Shown: positions 7,434-15,755 of the stretch, one piece after another
How the letters are laid out: the number at the start of each line of letters is the position of its first letter
How positions within the stretch are numbered: the first letter of the stretch is position 1
Assembly (NCBI GenBank): GCA_947451925.1
Contig: CANGAW010000036.1
Span: 1-33,000, forward strand
Direction: 5' to 3'
DNA: 33,000 nucleotides
From: Burkholderiales bacterium
GTDB taxonomy: Bacteria > Pseudomonadota > Gammaproteobacteria > Burkholderiales > Burkholderiaceae_D
Position numbers and translations under genes: made by a program
The notes under the pieces: generated by a model
Seen by the model: only the letters and a program-made list of their open reading frames with translations
What the model was told of the DNA's origin: nothing
Databases searched by the model: none

Positions 7434-8006
7434 ATGGAACGCTGCCCCTGGTGTGAAGGTTTTGAGTTGTATCGGCAATATCATGACAGCGAATGGGGCG
7501 TGCCGCTTAAAGATGATCGCGCCTTGTTCGAGTTGCTTATTTTGGAAGGCGCCCAAGCCGGACTTTCCTGGTCTACCGTTTTAAAAAAACGCGAGACTTA
7601 CCGGCAAGCCTTTGACCAATTTGATCCGCATAAAATTGCCCGGTACGACGATGCGAAAGTGGCGCAATTATTAGCCAATGCTGGGATTATTCGAAACCGG
7701 CTTAAGGTTGCAGCAACCATTACGAATGCGAAAGCTTTTCTTGCGCTGACAAAAAATGGTCATTCATTTAGTGATTATTTATGGCAATTTGTTGAGAATA
7801 AGCCCATTCAAAATCAATGTGCTTCGTTAAGCGATATACCCGCAAAAAATTCTGTATCTGACGCTCTGAGCAAAGCCTTGTTGAAAGCCGGTTTCAAATT
7901 TGTAGGATCAACCATTTGTTATGCTTTTATGCAGGCCTCTGGCATGGTTAATGACCACCTCACTTCTTGTCATCGTCATGCCGAAGTTAAAAAGTTAGCC
8001 TGTTAG
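7434..8006 (+). CDS. tag: DNA-3-methyladenine glycosylase I
   Basis: This base-excision repair enzyme removes 3-methyladenine from DNA. The 190-residue form starts MERCPWCEGFELYRQYHDSE; I chose ATG 7434 because AGGA precedes it and because E. coli Tag also starts MERC. Cys4 and His17 at the start, and the His and Cys of MVNDHLTSCHRH at the end, correspond to the known zinc-binding set. EWGVPLKDDRALFELLILEG and AQAGLSWSTVLKKR are the family's substrate-pocket segments. Length is normal. It appears to be a stand-alone gene. Confidence 0.95.
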   Translation: MERCPWCEGFELYRQYHDSEWGVPLKDDRALFELLILEGAQAGLSWSTVLKKRETYRQAFDQFDPHKIARYDDAKVAQLLANAGIIRNRLKVAATITNAKAFLALTKNGHSFSDYLWQFVENKPIQNQCASLSDIPAKNSVSDALSKALLKAGFKFVGSTICYAFMQASGMVNDHLTSCHRHAEVKKLAC

Positions 8007-8068
8007 TTTATGCAAGCTCACAGCAGCAAGTTGGCAATGTATTTTTCTTTCATTAAGTTTATTAATTT

Positions 8069-8096
8069 TTGCAATGTAATTGCCTCATAGTATAGT
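8069..8096 (+). promoter_or_regulatory. Candidate promoter of the diguanylate cyclase gene
   Basis: TTGCAA (8069-8074) is followed after 16 bases by TATAGT (8091-8096), about 97 bases before the ATG at 8193. Just downstream, GTTACT and AGTAAC form a short inverted repeat of unknown use. Confidence 0.45.
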
Positions 8097-8192
8097 TACT
8101 GTTTCCATACCTATAGTAACGATGGTTTCCTCCAAAGCGGCCACTAAAAATTCGGTCAATAGTTTGGTGACAACCGCTTCTTATCCATATCA

Positions 8193-10082
8193 ATGAACTT
8201 AATCTTTGAGCCAGACAGCATCTCCTTGCACGACAAGCGCTCGATTGTTTTTGCCTGGCTTGTCGGCGCCACGCTGATGCTGGCCGCAACGTGGGGTGCG
8301 GTGATTGCCAAGATTTCGTACGACCTGCAGGAATTGCAGGTAAGGGGGGCGCAGCGTGCCTCGGACCTTACGGGCGCCTATGCTGAACAGGTGCAGCGGA
8401 CTATCAAAGAGATTGATCAGATTGCACTCACGGTAAAGTATCAGTGGCAAAACGGTAGCGTGCCGCTGGATCTGGTTGACCAGTACGAAAAAGCGATGCA
8501 TCACACGCCCACCTACCCGGCAGCAATCGGCGTCGATGGGAAGATAATAACCTCCTGGCGACAGGCATCAATCGGGCTCGACCTGGGCGCAATTGACTTC
8601 TTTTCTTATCACCGGGAATCCGACGATTCCAAGCTTCACATCAACCCGCCATCCCCGGGCGTGGGCGGCATGAAAGGCAAGCAAACTATACGATTTACAC
8701 GTCGCGTCAACGACGCGAAAGGAAATTTCGGCGGTGTGGTGATGGTATCGACCGAGCCTGACTATCTGGCCAGTCTGAATCTGAACGAAGAACTGAGCGA
8801 GGGCGACTTCATTTCAGTGCGGCTGATCGATGGCCCGCCGCTGGTAACAAGAACAGTCAATGGCCTTACCAATGCCATGCCTTATTTTGTCAGCACTCCA
8901 CAATTTGAATCAAGTAAGGGAATACGACTGGAGCCCGGCGAGCGATTCAGCGACCACCTGCTTCGTTACGTAGCATGGAAAAAAATTGATGGGTATCCGC
9001 TGGTGGCGCTGGCCTCTGTCACTGAAATCAGTGCCGTCAAATCCTATGTGCAGACCAAACTTGCCTTCCTGCTTTTTGCGGTTTTCAACACGGCGCTGAT
9101 AGTGCTGGTGACCTTATTCGGTTGCCGTTCGCAATTACGCAATGCAGAGCGCCGGCTCAAGGCCGAACGGGTTCGTACGACATTTCGCCTGGCCGTTGAA
9201 GGTGCTAATGAAGCGTTTTACATGATAGAGCCATTGCGTACTTCGGATGGAAATATTGTTGATTATCTGATTGAGGACTGCAACGAACGTGCGGCAGAGA
9301 TGAACGGAGTGCCGCAAGTTAAAATGATCAGAAAGCGCTTCTCTGAAATTTACGATAAGGAGACTATCGATAGATTGCTGAGTATTCTCAATCGTGCCTT
9401 TGCGCAGGGTTTTTTGGAAGACGAATTTTTTATTGATGAAAATTCCCGACACCAGGCCGGCTGGTTCCTTCGGCGCGCAGTGCGATCCGGTGAAGGTATC
9501 GCATTGACGATACGGGACATTACCATCGCAAAACTGCACGAAGAAACGCAGGCGAAACTTGCCCTTACTGATACCCTGACCGGCTTACTCAACAGACGCT
9601 GGCTCAATGAATATCTGCCTGGTGCGCTGGCGCGCACACGTTCAATGCGTCAGCGTCTCGCATTACTCTTCATCGACCTCGACAATTTCAAAAACATCAA
9701 TGACACACTGGGGCATGCCGCCGGCGATGAGCTACTGGTTGCAGCGGCGATTTGCTTGAAGGGCGCCGTACGCAACATAGATTATGTGGTGCGCCTGGGC
9801 GGTGACGAATTCACGATTCTGATCGAAAATTTGGAGCGCGATGCCAGTGCTGAATTGGTTGCCGAACAAGTACTCAGATCGTTTTCCGAGTCAGAAATTT
9901 TCAAACGCTGGAATGCCTTAAACGTCAAATGTTCGATCGGTATTGCCGTGTTTCCTTCGCATGCAAAGGATGCGGATCTCTTGCTGCATTGTGCCGATGA
10001 AGCCATGTATGCAGCCAAGGCAGCAGGTAAGGGCTGCTATCGCATGTTCAAACCAGCGTCCGACAAAGCTGACCTGACATGA
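8193..10082 (+). CDS. Membrane-bound diguanylate cyclase with extracytoplasmic sensor and PAS-like domain
   Basis: This 629-residue protein should make cyclic di-GMP. Order of parts: a transmembrane segment at about 18-40; a periplasmic sensor domain (about 41-285, dCache/PDC-like); a second transmembrane segment near 290-312; a short linker; a PAS-like domain (about 325-450); and a GGDEF domain (about 460-620). The signature GGDEF is at 536-540, intact, and RNID at 527-530, five residues upstream, is the allosteric inhibitory site. DTLTGLLNRRWL opens the catalytic domain. No EAL domain is present, so it is likely a pure synthase with product feedback. The signal sensed is unknown. The ribosome site is weak. 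Confidence 0.92.
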   Translation: MNLIFEPDSISLHDKRSIVFAWLVGATLMLAATWGAVIAKISYDLQELQVRGAQRASDLTGAYAEQVQRTIKEIDQIALTVKYQWQNGSVPLDLVDQYEKAMHHTPTYPAAIGVDGKIITSWRQASIGLDLGAIDFFSYHRESDDSKLHINPPSPGVGGMKGKQTIRFTRRVNDAKGNFGGVVMVSTEPDYLASLNLNEELSEGDFISVRLIDGPPLVTRTVNGLTNAMPYFVSTPQFESSKGIRLEPGERFSDHLLRYVAWKKIDGYPLVALASVTEISAVKSYVQTKLAFLLFAVFNTALIVLVTLFGCRSQLRNAERRLKAERVRTTFRLAVEGANEAFYMIEPLRTSDGNIVDYLIEDCNERAAEMNGVPQVKMIRKRFSEIYDKETIDRLLSILNRAFAQGFLEDEFFIDENSRHQAGWFLRRAVRSGEGIALTIRDITIAKLHEETQAKLALTDTLTGLLNRRWLNEYLPGALARTRSMRQRLALLFIDLDNFKNINDTLGHAAGDELLVAAAICLKGAVRNIDYVVRLGGDEFTILIENLERDASAELVAEQVLRSFSESEIFKRWNALNVKCSIGIAVFPSHAKDADLLLHCADEAMYAAKAAGKGCYRMFKPASDKADLT

Positions 10083-10136
10083 TGGTTTAAGTCCGGAAAA
10101 AAATTGAGCATTTAATTCCTCCCTTTTTTAATGATT

Positions 10137-11033
10137 TTATTTGCGCCGGCTGATCTCCAAAAGCACGTGCTGCTTGAACGCCAAAGCAAGGGGTGACAGC
10201 TTTTTGCTCGCCGGGTGAACAATGTGCCAGGCGGAAGTTAAGGGAAAGTCCTCAATGTCTATGACACTGACACCATGCTCTTTTTGAAGTCCATGCAGTG
10301 CATGGCGTGATAGGAGTCCCACGCCGAGTCCACCAGCGACCGATTCTTTCACAGCCTCATTACTGCCCAGCTCAAGCCGTATATCCGGTCGAAACTTCAT
10401 TTTGCGAAAATGCAGGTCACCTGCCATCCGTGTCCCAGACCCTTTTTCTCGAAGAATAAAGCGGCGATTTGCCAGCTCATGCAAAGGAACCTGACGCCGT
10501 TTTGCCAGAGAATCGGTCGTCGCCGCAATCACCACAATCGGATTAGGTAAGAACACTTCGTCTCCGAGTTCGATGTCTGCCGGAGGCATGGACATGATGT
10601 AGAGGTCGTCGAGGTTTTCACGCAATCGATGTACCACGCCATCGCGATTGAGGATCTCCAGTGAAACGTCGATTGCCGGATACTTCGCGCAGAAACTGCC
10701 AATCAAACGCGGCATGAAATATTTCGCCGTACTGACAACAGCCACCCGCAGCTTGCCTCGTGACAGACCTTTCATGCCATCCACGCTCTGCTCAAATGAA
10801 TCCCATGACTGCGCAACGGAGCGGGCCGTTGCGGCAAGCTCTTTACCTACATCCGTCAAATAAATCTTTTTCCCAATGAATTCGTAAAGCGGCAGCCCCA
10901 CAGATTGGGTGACCTCCTTTAACTGCATCGAGGCCGTGGGTTGCGTCACATGCATGGCTTTGGCCGCAGCACTGACACTGCCGGTATCGGCTAATGCCAG
11001 GAACAATCTGAGTTGTCGGAAAGTGATGTTCAT
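10137..11033 (-). CDS. LysR-family regulator, CbbR-like
   Basis: This 298-residue regulator has the N-terminal winged helix-turn-helix (MNITFRQLRLFLALADTGSV, then AAAKAMHVTQPTASMQLKEV) and a LysR substrate-binding domain. The stretch LELGSNEAVKESVAGGLGVG followed by LLSRHAL resembles the CbbR/RbcR group that controls carbon fixation and inorganic-carbon genes. It is divergent from the SbtA-type bicarbonate permease gene, with an 84-base intergenic region that contains a palindrome. The arrangement predicts that it controls that gene and itself. The CbbR assignment is by motif memory; the effector is not known. Confidence 0.88.
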   Translation of the reverse strand: MNITFRQLRLFLALADTGSVSAAAKAMHVTQPTASMQLKEVTQSVGLPLYEFIGKKIYLTDVGKELAATARSVAQSWDSFEQSVDGMKGLSRGKLRVAVVSTAKYFMPRLIGSFCAKYPAIDVSLEILNRDGVVHRLRENLDDLYIMSMPPADIELGDEVFLPNPIVVIAATTDSLAKRRQVPLHELANRRFILREKGSGTRMAGDLHFRKMKFRPDIRLELGSNEAVKESVAGGLGVGLLSRHALHGLQKEHGVSVIDIEDFPLTSAWHIVHPASKKLSPLALAFKQHVLLEISRRK

Positions 11034-11039
11034 AGATTT

Positions 11040-11061
11040 TTATCTATTCATGAATAGGTAA
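11040..11061. promoter_or_regulatory. Palindromic operator between the LysR gene and the permease gene
   Basis: The perfect 14-base palindrome CTATTCATGAATAG (11044-11057) extends to a 22-base dyad (TTA...TAA ends) with one mismatched pair. It starts 7 bases before the LysR ATG (minus) and ends 57 bases before the permease ATG. It contains a TNA-N8-TNA arrangement of the type described for CbbR sites. Position and symmetry fit a LysR recognition site. Confidence 0.65.
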
Positions 11062-11117
11062 GAATCGATTTTACAAGATGACTTGAAATTCTTAGGATGC
11101 GGGCAAGGAGAACAACT

Positions 11118-12125
11118 ATGCAAAACTTACTCGATCCCGCGATCCTGTTTTTCGTCTTTGGGGTATTAGCCGGCACGGCCAAATCGAATCTTGAAATTCC
11201 ACCTGCCATTTCACGTTTTCTTTCCTTGTATCTTTTGATGGCTTTGGGGCTCAAGGGTGGGTTCGCATTGTCGCACTCGGGCATGACTGCGAACGTGGGC
11301 GCCAGCATTGCTGCAGCCATAACGCTGGCAATCTGTATTCCGATGCTGGGCTACTGGATCTTGCGCCGATTTGTTTCAGCCTTTGACGCCGCAGCGGTTG
11401 CCGCCACTTACGGATCCGTCAGTGCGGTGACTTTTGTCACTGCCGTTCAATATCTGGAAACCCAGCATGTGTCCTATGGCGGGCACATGGCAGCGGCGAT
11501 GGCTTTAATGGAGTCACCGGCCATTATCCTGACGATTGTATTAGCCAATACGCTCAGACAAAAGGCCGCCCCTGAGCTAACCGTATACGGCGGCGGGACT
11601 GCTGTTATTGGCAGTCAAGGTAACAAGCTGAGTGTTTCGGTTGGCAAGGTCTTGCATGAGTCTTTCACGGATGGCGCGCAATTGCTGTTGCTGGGCGCAA
11701 TGATTGTGGGCTTGATCACAGGTGATGCTGGCAAGGCCGCAATGCAACCCTTCTCCGGTGACCTTTTCAAGGGAATGTTGTCGTTCTTCCTGCTGGATAT
11801 GGGTTTGATGGCTGCACGAAATCTGCCTCAGATAAAAGGCAAGTCTCCGGTGCTGATTGTCTATGCGGTGATGGGGCCGGTCGTACATGCGTGTCTTGCT
11901 TTGGGGCTGGCCTTCCTGTTGAACCTGCCAGTCGGTGACGGTGCCTTGCTGATGGTCCTCGCAGCGAGTGCTTCGTATATTGCCGTGCCCGCAGTGCTCC
12001 GGTATGCACTTCCGGAGGCCAATCCTTCGGTCTACTTCGGCCTCAGTCTGGGCGTGACATTTCCGCTGAATTTGATGTTGGGCATACCCGCCTATTTAAC
12101 GCTTGCCAAGGCAGTGCTCGTTTAA
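11118..12125 (+). CDS. SbtA-type sodium-dependent bicarbonate permease
   Basis: This 335-residue inner-membrane protein has about ten hydrophobic segments. The start MQNLLDPAILFFVFGVLAGT, the ISRFLSLYLLMALGLKGGFA element and the Y-G-S-V-S-A-V-T-F-V-T-A region are those of the SbtA family. Known members import bicarbonate with sodium. AAGGAG precedes ATG 11118 closely; the longer frame from 11097 is less likely. No small SbtB-type PII-like partner gene follows. It sits divergent from a CbbR-like regulator and is the only gene in its direction, followed by a convergent lipocalin gene. Transport of bicarbonate here is a family inference. Confidence 0.85.
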   Translation: MQNLLDPAILFFVFGVLAGTAKSNLEIPPAISRFLSLYLLMALGLKGGFALSHSGMTANVGASIAAAITLAICIPMLGYWILRRFVSAFDAAAVAATYGSVSAVTFVTAVQYLETQHVSYGGHMAAAMALMESPAIILTIVLANTLRQKAAPELTVYGGGTAVIGSQGNKLSVSVGKVLHESFTDGAQLLLLGAMIVGLITGDAGKAAMQPFSGDLFKGMLSFFLLDMGLMAARNLPQIKGKSPVLIVYAVMGPVVHACLALGLAFLLNLPVGDGALLMVLAASASYIAVPAVLRYALPEANPSVYFGLSLGVTFPLNLMLGIPAYLTLAKAVLV

Positions 12126-12162
12126 TTATTTAGTTTTATAGCGCCACCATTTCCGCAGGCTT

Positions 12163-12714
12163 TTACTGCGTGTTATGCGCAGTCTTTTCCAGCTTTTTTA
12201 TATCGAAACCCATCGCTGTTAAACGTGTTAACAGTGCTGTGTGACGGGACGCATCCACAACGGGTGAGCGTGACAAAATCCAGAGATATTCGCGTTTTGG
12301 TTCGCTGACTGCGACCAGTTCATATTGGTCATCCAAATCGATGACCCAATAGTCGCCCCAGACAAATGGCAAAAAAGACAGCCAGGCAGGAGCGAATCGC
12401 ACTTTCAGTTTGGAGGACGTTGCAATACCAAGCTGCTTGGCCTGGCCTATGGCTTGATCCATCTGTCCGTTTTGAAGCCGGCACTGATTTAAAACCTTGA
12501 TGCCTCCATCTGGCATCAAACTGTAAACTGCCGAAGTGTCAGACACACATTTTTTCTGAAACCGATTGGGAAATTTCGCAATTTCAAACCACCGGCCCAA
12601 ATAGCGATCGACATCAAGGCTGGGAATGGATTGCAGCTCACCGACTGGTTGCGCTAACGCTATTGAGCTGACAAGTAAAACAGCACCTGCTGCAAAATAT
12701 TTTAAAATTTTCAT
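12163..12714 (-). CDS. blc: Bacterial lipocalin
   Basis: This 183-residue precursor starts MKILKYFAAGAVLLVSSIAL, a signal peptide with AQ following. There is no lipobox Cys at the usual place, so it may be periplasmic rather than an outer-membrane lipoprotein. YLGRWFEIAKFPNRFQKKC contains the G-x-W lipocalin motif, and YLWILSRSP is the late conserved block with the R-x-P element. Blc-type lipocalins bind fatty acids or lysophospholipids in the envelope. It lies 32 bases after a nitroreductase gene in the same direction, so it may be read from that promoter. Confidence 0.9.
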   Translation of the reverse strand: MKILKYFAAGAVLLVSSIALAQPVGELQSIPSLDVDRYLGRWFEIAKFPNRFQKKCVSDTSAVYSLMPDGGIKVLNQCRLQNGQMDQAIGQAKQLGIATSSKLKVRFAPAWLSFLPFVWGDYWVIDLDDQYELVAVSEPKREYLWILSRSPVVDASRHTALLTRLTAMGFDIKKLEKTAHNTQ

Positions 12715-12746
12715 TTCATGCTCAATCCAAACCCGTTATTGGCGAC

Positions 12747-13385
12747 CTAATTTACTTCTGTTACGAATTGCTCAATTGGGCGGCGGACTTTTTTAAGGCC
12801 GACTAACCAATCGCCACTTTCTGCCCGATAGCCCAGGGGCAGGATAGCAACGCTACGCAGACCTCGGTCACCCAAACCCAGAATCTCATCAAGTGACTTG
12901 GGGTCGAAACCTTCGATGGGCGTGCTATCGACACCTTCAAAAGCGGCTGCAATCAAGGCCATGGACAGCCCGATGTAGGCTTGCCTTGCAGCGTGCTGAA
13001 AATTGATTTCGGCGCCACGCTGCGGGTAACTTCCCAAGAGCATATTGCGATAATTTTCCCATCCTTCATTCTTTGCGCCGCGCTCTTCGTTAGTAAGATC
13101 AAACATCATATTGATGCGTTCAGGTGTGTAATCGCTCCATGCGGCAAACACCAGTAGATGCGAGCAATCAGTGACCTGCCCTTGATTCCAGGCGATAGCC
13201 TTAATTTTTTCTCGAACTTCTTTATTTTTTACGACGATGATTTCAAATGGCTGCAAGCCACTTGAGGTCGGTGCAAGACGGGCCGCCTCGATGATGCGGT
13301 CGACTTTATCTTGCGATACCGCTTTGGCCGGATCCATTTTTTTTGTGGCATAGCGCCATTGAAGTTTTTGCAGAAGCTCGGACAT
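12747..13385 (-). CDS. NAD(P)H-dependent nitroreductase, NfsB-like
   Basis: This 212-residue flavoprotein has LQWRYATKKMDPAKAVSQDK at the start and IIEAARLAPTSSGLQPFEII, typical of the FMN-binding region of oxygen-insensitive NfsB-type enzymes. HAARQAYIGLSMALIAAAFE and IEGFDPKSLDEILGL follow in the usual order, and the C-terminal KVRRPIEQFV matches. It reduces nitro compounds or quinones with NAD(P)H in the cytoplasm. Length is normal. It is upstream of blc on the minus strand. The natural substrate is unknown. Confidence 0.9.
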   Translation of the reverse strand: MSELLQKLQWRYATKKMDPAKAVSQDKVDRIIEAARLAPTSSGLQPFEIIVVKNKEVREKIKAIAWNQGQVTDCSHLLVFAAWSDYTPERINMMFDLTNEERGAKNEGWENYRNMLLGSYPQRGAEINFQHAARQAYIGLSMALIAAAFEGVDSTPIEGFDPKSLDEILGLGDRGLRSVAILPLGYRAESGDWLVGLKKVRRPIEQFVTEVN

Positions 13386-13738
13386 TTTTTCTTTCGTTAT
13401 TGGAGGACTAATTCGGGTACCGGGTCAGGATCCGGTCTGAGGGTAGCTTATCCTGCGGGAAAACGCTCAATGTGAGTCTCGCCCTGGCGACCAAAGTAAC
13501 TAGGATTCAACGCCAACTTCAACGAGTCGCCCCAATGCCTCTGGACAAGTTAGCAGCCCGGCATGAGATTCAAGAGCGCATTGCTCTATGATTGATTGTC
13601 TTGTGAATTCATGGCTTTCCCTGGGCGTGTGGGGGCATAGATGTAGCGCGGTGGGGAGCAATCAAGCCGGACTGAAGATGGATGATCCCGCTGTCGCAAG
13701 AGTTCGGGTATTCAAATTTAAAAATTTCTGAAACGCCG
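13386..13738. other. Gene-poor spacer at the left edge of the disturbed region
   Basis: About 350 bases with no convincing complete gene. It contains the repeat copy at 13403-13429, the hairpin-forming ACCGG...CCGGT just inside it, and a 19-codon ORF at 13535-13591 that I could not confirm. It looks like decayed sequence. Confidence 0.5.
13403..13429 (+). repeat. Direct repeat, copy A
   Basis: GGACTAATTCGGG here recurs at 14829 in the same direction. Similarity continues as xACxGGGTxA for about eleven more bases. The two copies bracket the BamE-like lipoprotein gene and the transposase remnant. Confidence 0.6.
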
Positions 13739-14245
13739 TTACCTTATTCCTCGCTTAGCTACGCTGCATTCCGGAGGGAGAGAATATCCGGCCGAACGAA
13801 CTTTTTTTTCTGCCGTAAATTCTACTTGAAACCATTGGCAGAGCGGCGTCACGTAGCGGTAACTCCAGACATAGCCACGCTCGCGCGCCAGTCCGAATCG
13901 GCTCTTGGATATGCCAATCAAATCCACCACTTCGCTTTCGTCCAGGCCCGGAACGATCTTGGCGAAATCTTCATCGGTAAGTAGTTGCCGGTATGACGTT
14001 GCGATGCCTTGTGCATCGAAATAAACAGCGTAGGTGTGCTTGCCATAAGGGCCGCGGGGAAAATCGAGTCGTTGGGCACTGCCAAGATCAGCTGGCACTG
14101 GATTGGGCGCACCAAGTCGCTCTATGATTTCACTGCGAGTGAGACCGATAAAGTCTTTCGATGGTCCGTACCCTGCGCAGCCGCCGATGATCAGCGCGCC
14201 AGTTAGAAGAATCGCCTTGCACCAGCAGCTAGACTGCGTTGCCAT
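13739..14245 (-). CDS. Lipoprotein with BamE/SmpA-like domains
   Basis: This 168-residue precursor starts MATQSSCWCKAILLTGALII and has the lipobox IGGC (Cys23). The mature part contains two similar halves, FIGLTRSEIIERLGAPNPVP and VPGLDESEVVDLIGISKSRF. Each is the short helix pair plus turn seen at the start of BamE/SmpA/OmlA-type beta-alpha domains, where a G-M/L-T-x-x-x-V-x-x-x-L-G pattern is common. This suggests two tandem small domains facing the periplasm, perhaps envelope assembly. The segment CQWFQVEFTAEKKVRSAGYS is the closing strand pair. Exact function is unknown. The gene stands alone in a disturbed region. Confidence 0.72.
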   Translation of the reverse strand: MATQSSCWCKAILLTGALIIGGCAGYGPSKDFIGLTRSEIIERLGAPNPVPADLGSAQRLDFPRGPYGKHTYAVYFDAQGIATSYRQLLTDEDFAKIVPGLDESEVVDLIGISKSRFGLARERGYVWSYRYVTPLCQWFQVEFTAEKKVRSAGYSLPPECSVAKRGIR

Positions 14246-14482
14246 TTCTTACAATCCTTTCCGAAACTCTCGATGATTCGCTGACCGGCATTCAGAAACC
14301 GGTTTCCACCTTCCACATTGAATATAAATAGGCTTGTGAAAGCAATCCTTCATTGGTGACAGCACCTCACCAATTTAAGAAATTCATGCAACAGTGGGTT
14401 GTAGTCGAGCTGAATGAACTACAAGACTTTCTCATGCTGCGCGGTTTGGTGCCAGCATAAAAAACGAATACGTTCGATTTGA

Positions 14483-14779
14483 CCGGCGACAATCAAAGTC
14501 GAAAACGGCAGCGTGTTCATTTCAAAGGTGATGGATAAATGGGCGTATGAGCGCGGCGTCGAATTGAATTTTAGTCGACCGGGCAAGCCGACTGATAACG
14601 CGAAGATCGAAAGCTTCAATGGCCGGTTGCAGTAGGCATTTTTAAAAATGCATTGGTTTCTGTCGCTTGAAGACGCCAGGAGTAAAATCGATGTGTGGCG
14701 ACAGTATTATAATGAGGCGAGTCCCCGCTATGTGTTGCAGCGGGAGTACGGCGCGCTTTTCGTGCCAGTCCTTGAATAA
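14483..14779 (+). pseudogene. IS3-family transposase C-terminal remnant (IS407-like)
   Basis: One frame gives PATIKVENGSVFISKVMDKW, then GVELNFSRPGKPTDNAKIES and FNGRLQ, a TAG at 14633, then FLKMHWFLSLEDARSKIDVW and RQYYNEASPR to TAA. This is the end of an IS3-family OrfB: the D-N-G-x-E-F block (here E-N-G-S-V-F, with the catalytic Asp replaced), PGKPTDNA-x-I-E with the catalytic Glu, and the terminal YNE. A TGA also lies directly upstream in frame (14480). The N-terminal half, the partner OrfA and clear ends are missing, so it is old debris. Confidence 0.85.
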
Positions 14780-14828
14780 GGCAATTTAGGCAGAAACACC
14801 GGAGTCAAAGACTTCTAAATTAAGGCCG

Positions 14829-14852
14829 GGACTAATTCGGGCACAGGGTTAA
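14829..14852 (+). repeat. Direct repeat, copy B
   Basis: GGACTAATTCGGGCACAGGG matches copy A at 13405 with two differences in these 20 bases. It starts about 50 bases after the transposase remnant. Confidence 0.6.
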
Positions 14853-14948
14853 AGCGCAACCAGTCTTTCAAATTAATCGAATTGAAACGATTTTGATCCA
14901 AATTACTGGCGCGCTTTGATAACAACCATAAAAAATCAGGTCTTGAAA

Positions 14949-15563
14949 TTAGAATCGGTATCCAAGGCCAAGTGATGCCTGATTTACTTTAAATTTGAGT
15001 GGGTCATCAGTTGGATCAGTTGTTTCCGTTTTTGATCCAAAACTGCTTTGACTGACTTCAAACTGAAAATAAAATTTTGAATTAATAACTTTTCTCATAC
15101 CGAAGCCAACGATGACTCCACGAGCTTTAACTTTTTCATCCAAGCTTCCAGAATCAATGTCGAAACCGTCCATCGCTGCATACCCAAGTTTTCCGTATAA
15201 AAGTGTGGAGTCGCCAACAGCATAACCCGGCTCAATGAAAATAGAATAGTGTCCCTTTCCTTTGTATTCATCTGAACCGACTGGATCAGCCCCTGATTTG
15301 AGATCGCCAATCACATAGCTAACCCCAATACCTAATGTCGAATTTTCACCAATTCCAAACGTATATCCTGCTTGGACGGACCCTAAAATACTATTCTCGC
15401 CATGTTTGTAAATGTCACCGTTGAATGTGTCGGTTTCTTTAACAGTTGTGTTTACTGAGGTGATATTTGCACCAACTGTCAGGCCGGTGAATTCATTGTT
15501 GTCAGCATTTGCTGATTGCGACAAAACACCTAGCATTGCAAGTGTAATTAATTTTAATTTCAT
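14949..15563 (-). CDS. Outer-membrane beta-barrel protein (OmpA-like/opacity type)
   Basis: This 204-residue precursor starts MKLKLITLAMLGVLSQSANA, a signal peptide cleaved after ANA. I chose ATG 15563 because TAGGAAAAAT precedes it. The mature part alternates polar and hydrophobic residues over about eight strands, with glycine-rich turns, and ends VNQASLGLGYRF. The terminal Phe and penultimate strand pattern mark an outer-membrane barrel of the small eight-stranded type. It is divergent from a TetR gene, with a palindrome in between, so TetR-controlled expression is likely. Base composition is visibly AT-richer than the housekeeping genes. Confidence 0.8.
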   Translation of the reverse strand: MKLKLITLAMLGVLSQSANADNNEFTGLTVGANITSVNTTVKETDTFNGDIYKHGENSILGSVQAGYTFGIGENSTLGIGVSYVIGDLKSGADPVGSDEYKGKGHYSIFIEPGYAVGDSTLLYGKLGYAAMDGFDIDSGSLDEKVKARGVIVGFGMRKVINSKFYFQFEVSQSSFGSKTETTDPTDDPLKFKVNQASLGLGYRF

Positions 15564-15719
15564 ATTTTTCCTATTTATCAACATAATAATAGCATTCTTG
15601 ACAATCAACTCGAGTTCCTTGAGCGTTACTTGTAAGCTCAAAGCTTAACGATCGGCTCAATAAAAAAATCAAGTACCATTTATTTCTAAATCAGTTTAGT
15701 TTGAAATTATGAACGCCAA

Positions 15720-15742
15720 AAAAGTTACCGTAAGTAACTTTT
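15720..15742. promoter_or_regulatory. Palindromic operator upstream of the TetR gene
   Basis: AAAAGTTAC (15720-15728) and GTAACTTTT (15734-15742) are perfect inverted arms around a five-base spacer. The site ends 13 bases before the TetR ATG and lies 157 bases from the ATG of the divergent outer-membrane gene. Arm length, spacing and place match typical TetR autoregulatory sites. Confidence 0.75.
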
Positions 15743-15755
15743 ATATCCATAAGCC

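Larger units (their letters stand above)
14246..14948. other. Long spacer with transposase wreckage
   Basis: The 700 bases between the lipoprotein gene and the outer-membrane gene hold the transposase remnant at 14483-14779 and repeat copy B at 14829-14852. I see no intact gene. The first 170 bases show nothing recognisable. Confidence 0.6.

Noticed and set aside
8007..8192. Riboswitch (for example c-di-GMP type) before the diguanylate cyclase
   Set aside because: No conserved riboswitch core was recognised; only a promoter-like pair and a short inverted repeat are visible.
8199..9637. Minus-strand frames inside the diguanylate cyclase gene
   Set aside because: They are shadows of a long, well-defined protein on the plus strand.
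13535..13591. A 19-codon frame reading MPLDKLAARHEIQERIAL, like the start of a SnoaL/NTF2-like protein
   Set aside because: Too short, no ribosome site, and stops at once. The likeness rests on a handful of residues; it may be debris but cannot be supported.
15622..15638. Second TetR half-site around TTACTTGTAA
   Set aside because: Only four bases per arm match and the flanks differ from the strong site; the stem TTGAGC/GCTCAA around it is a better reading.
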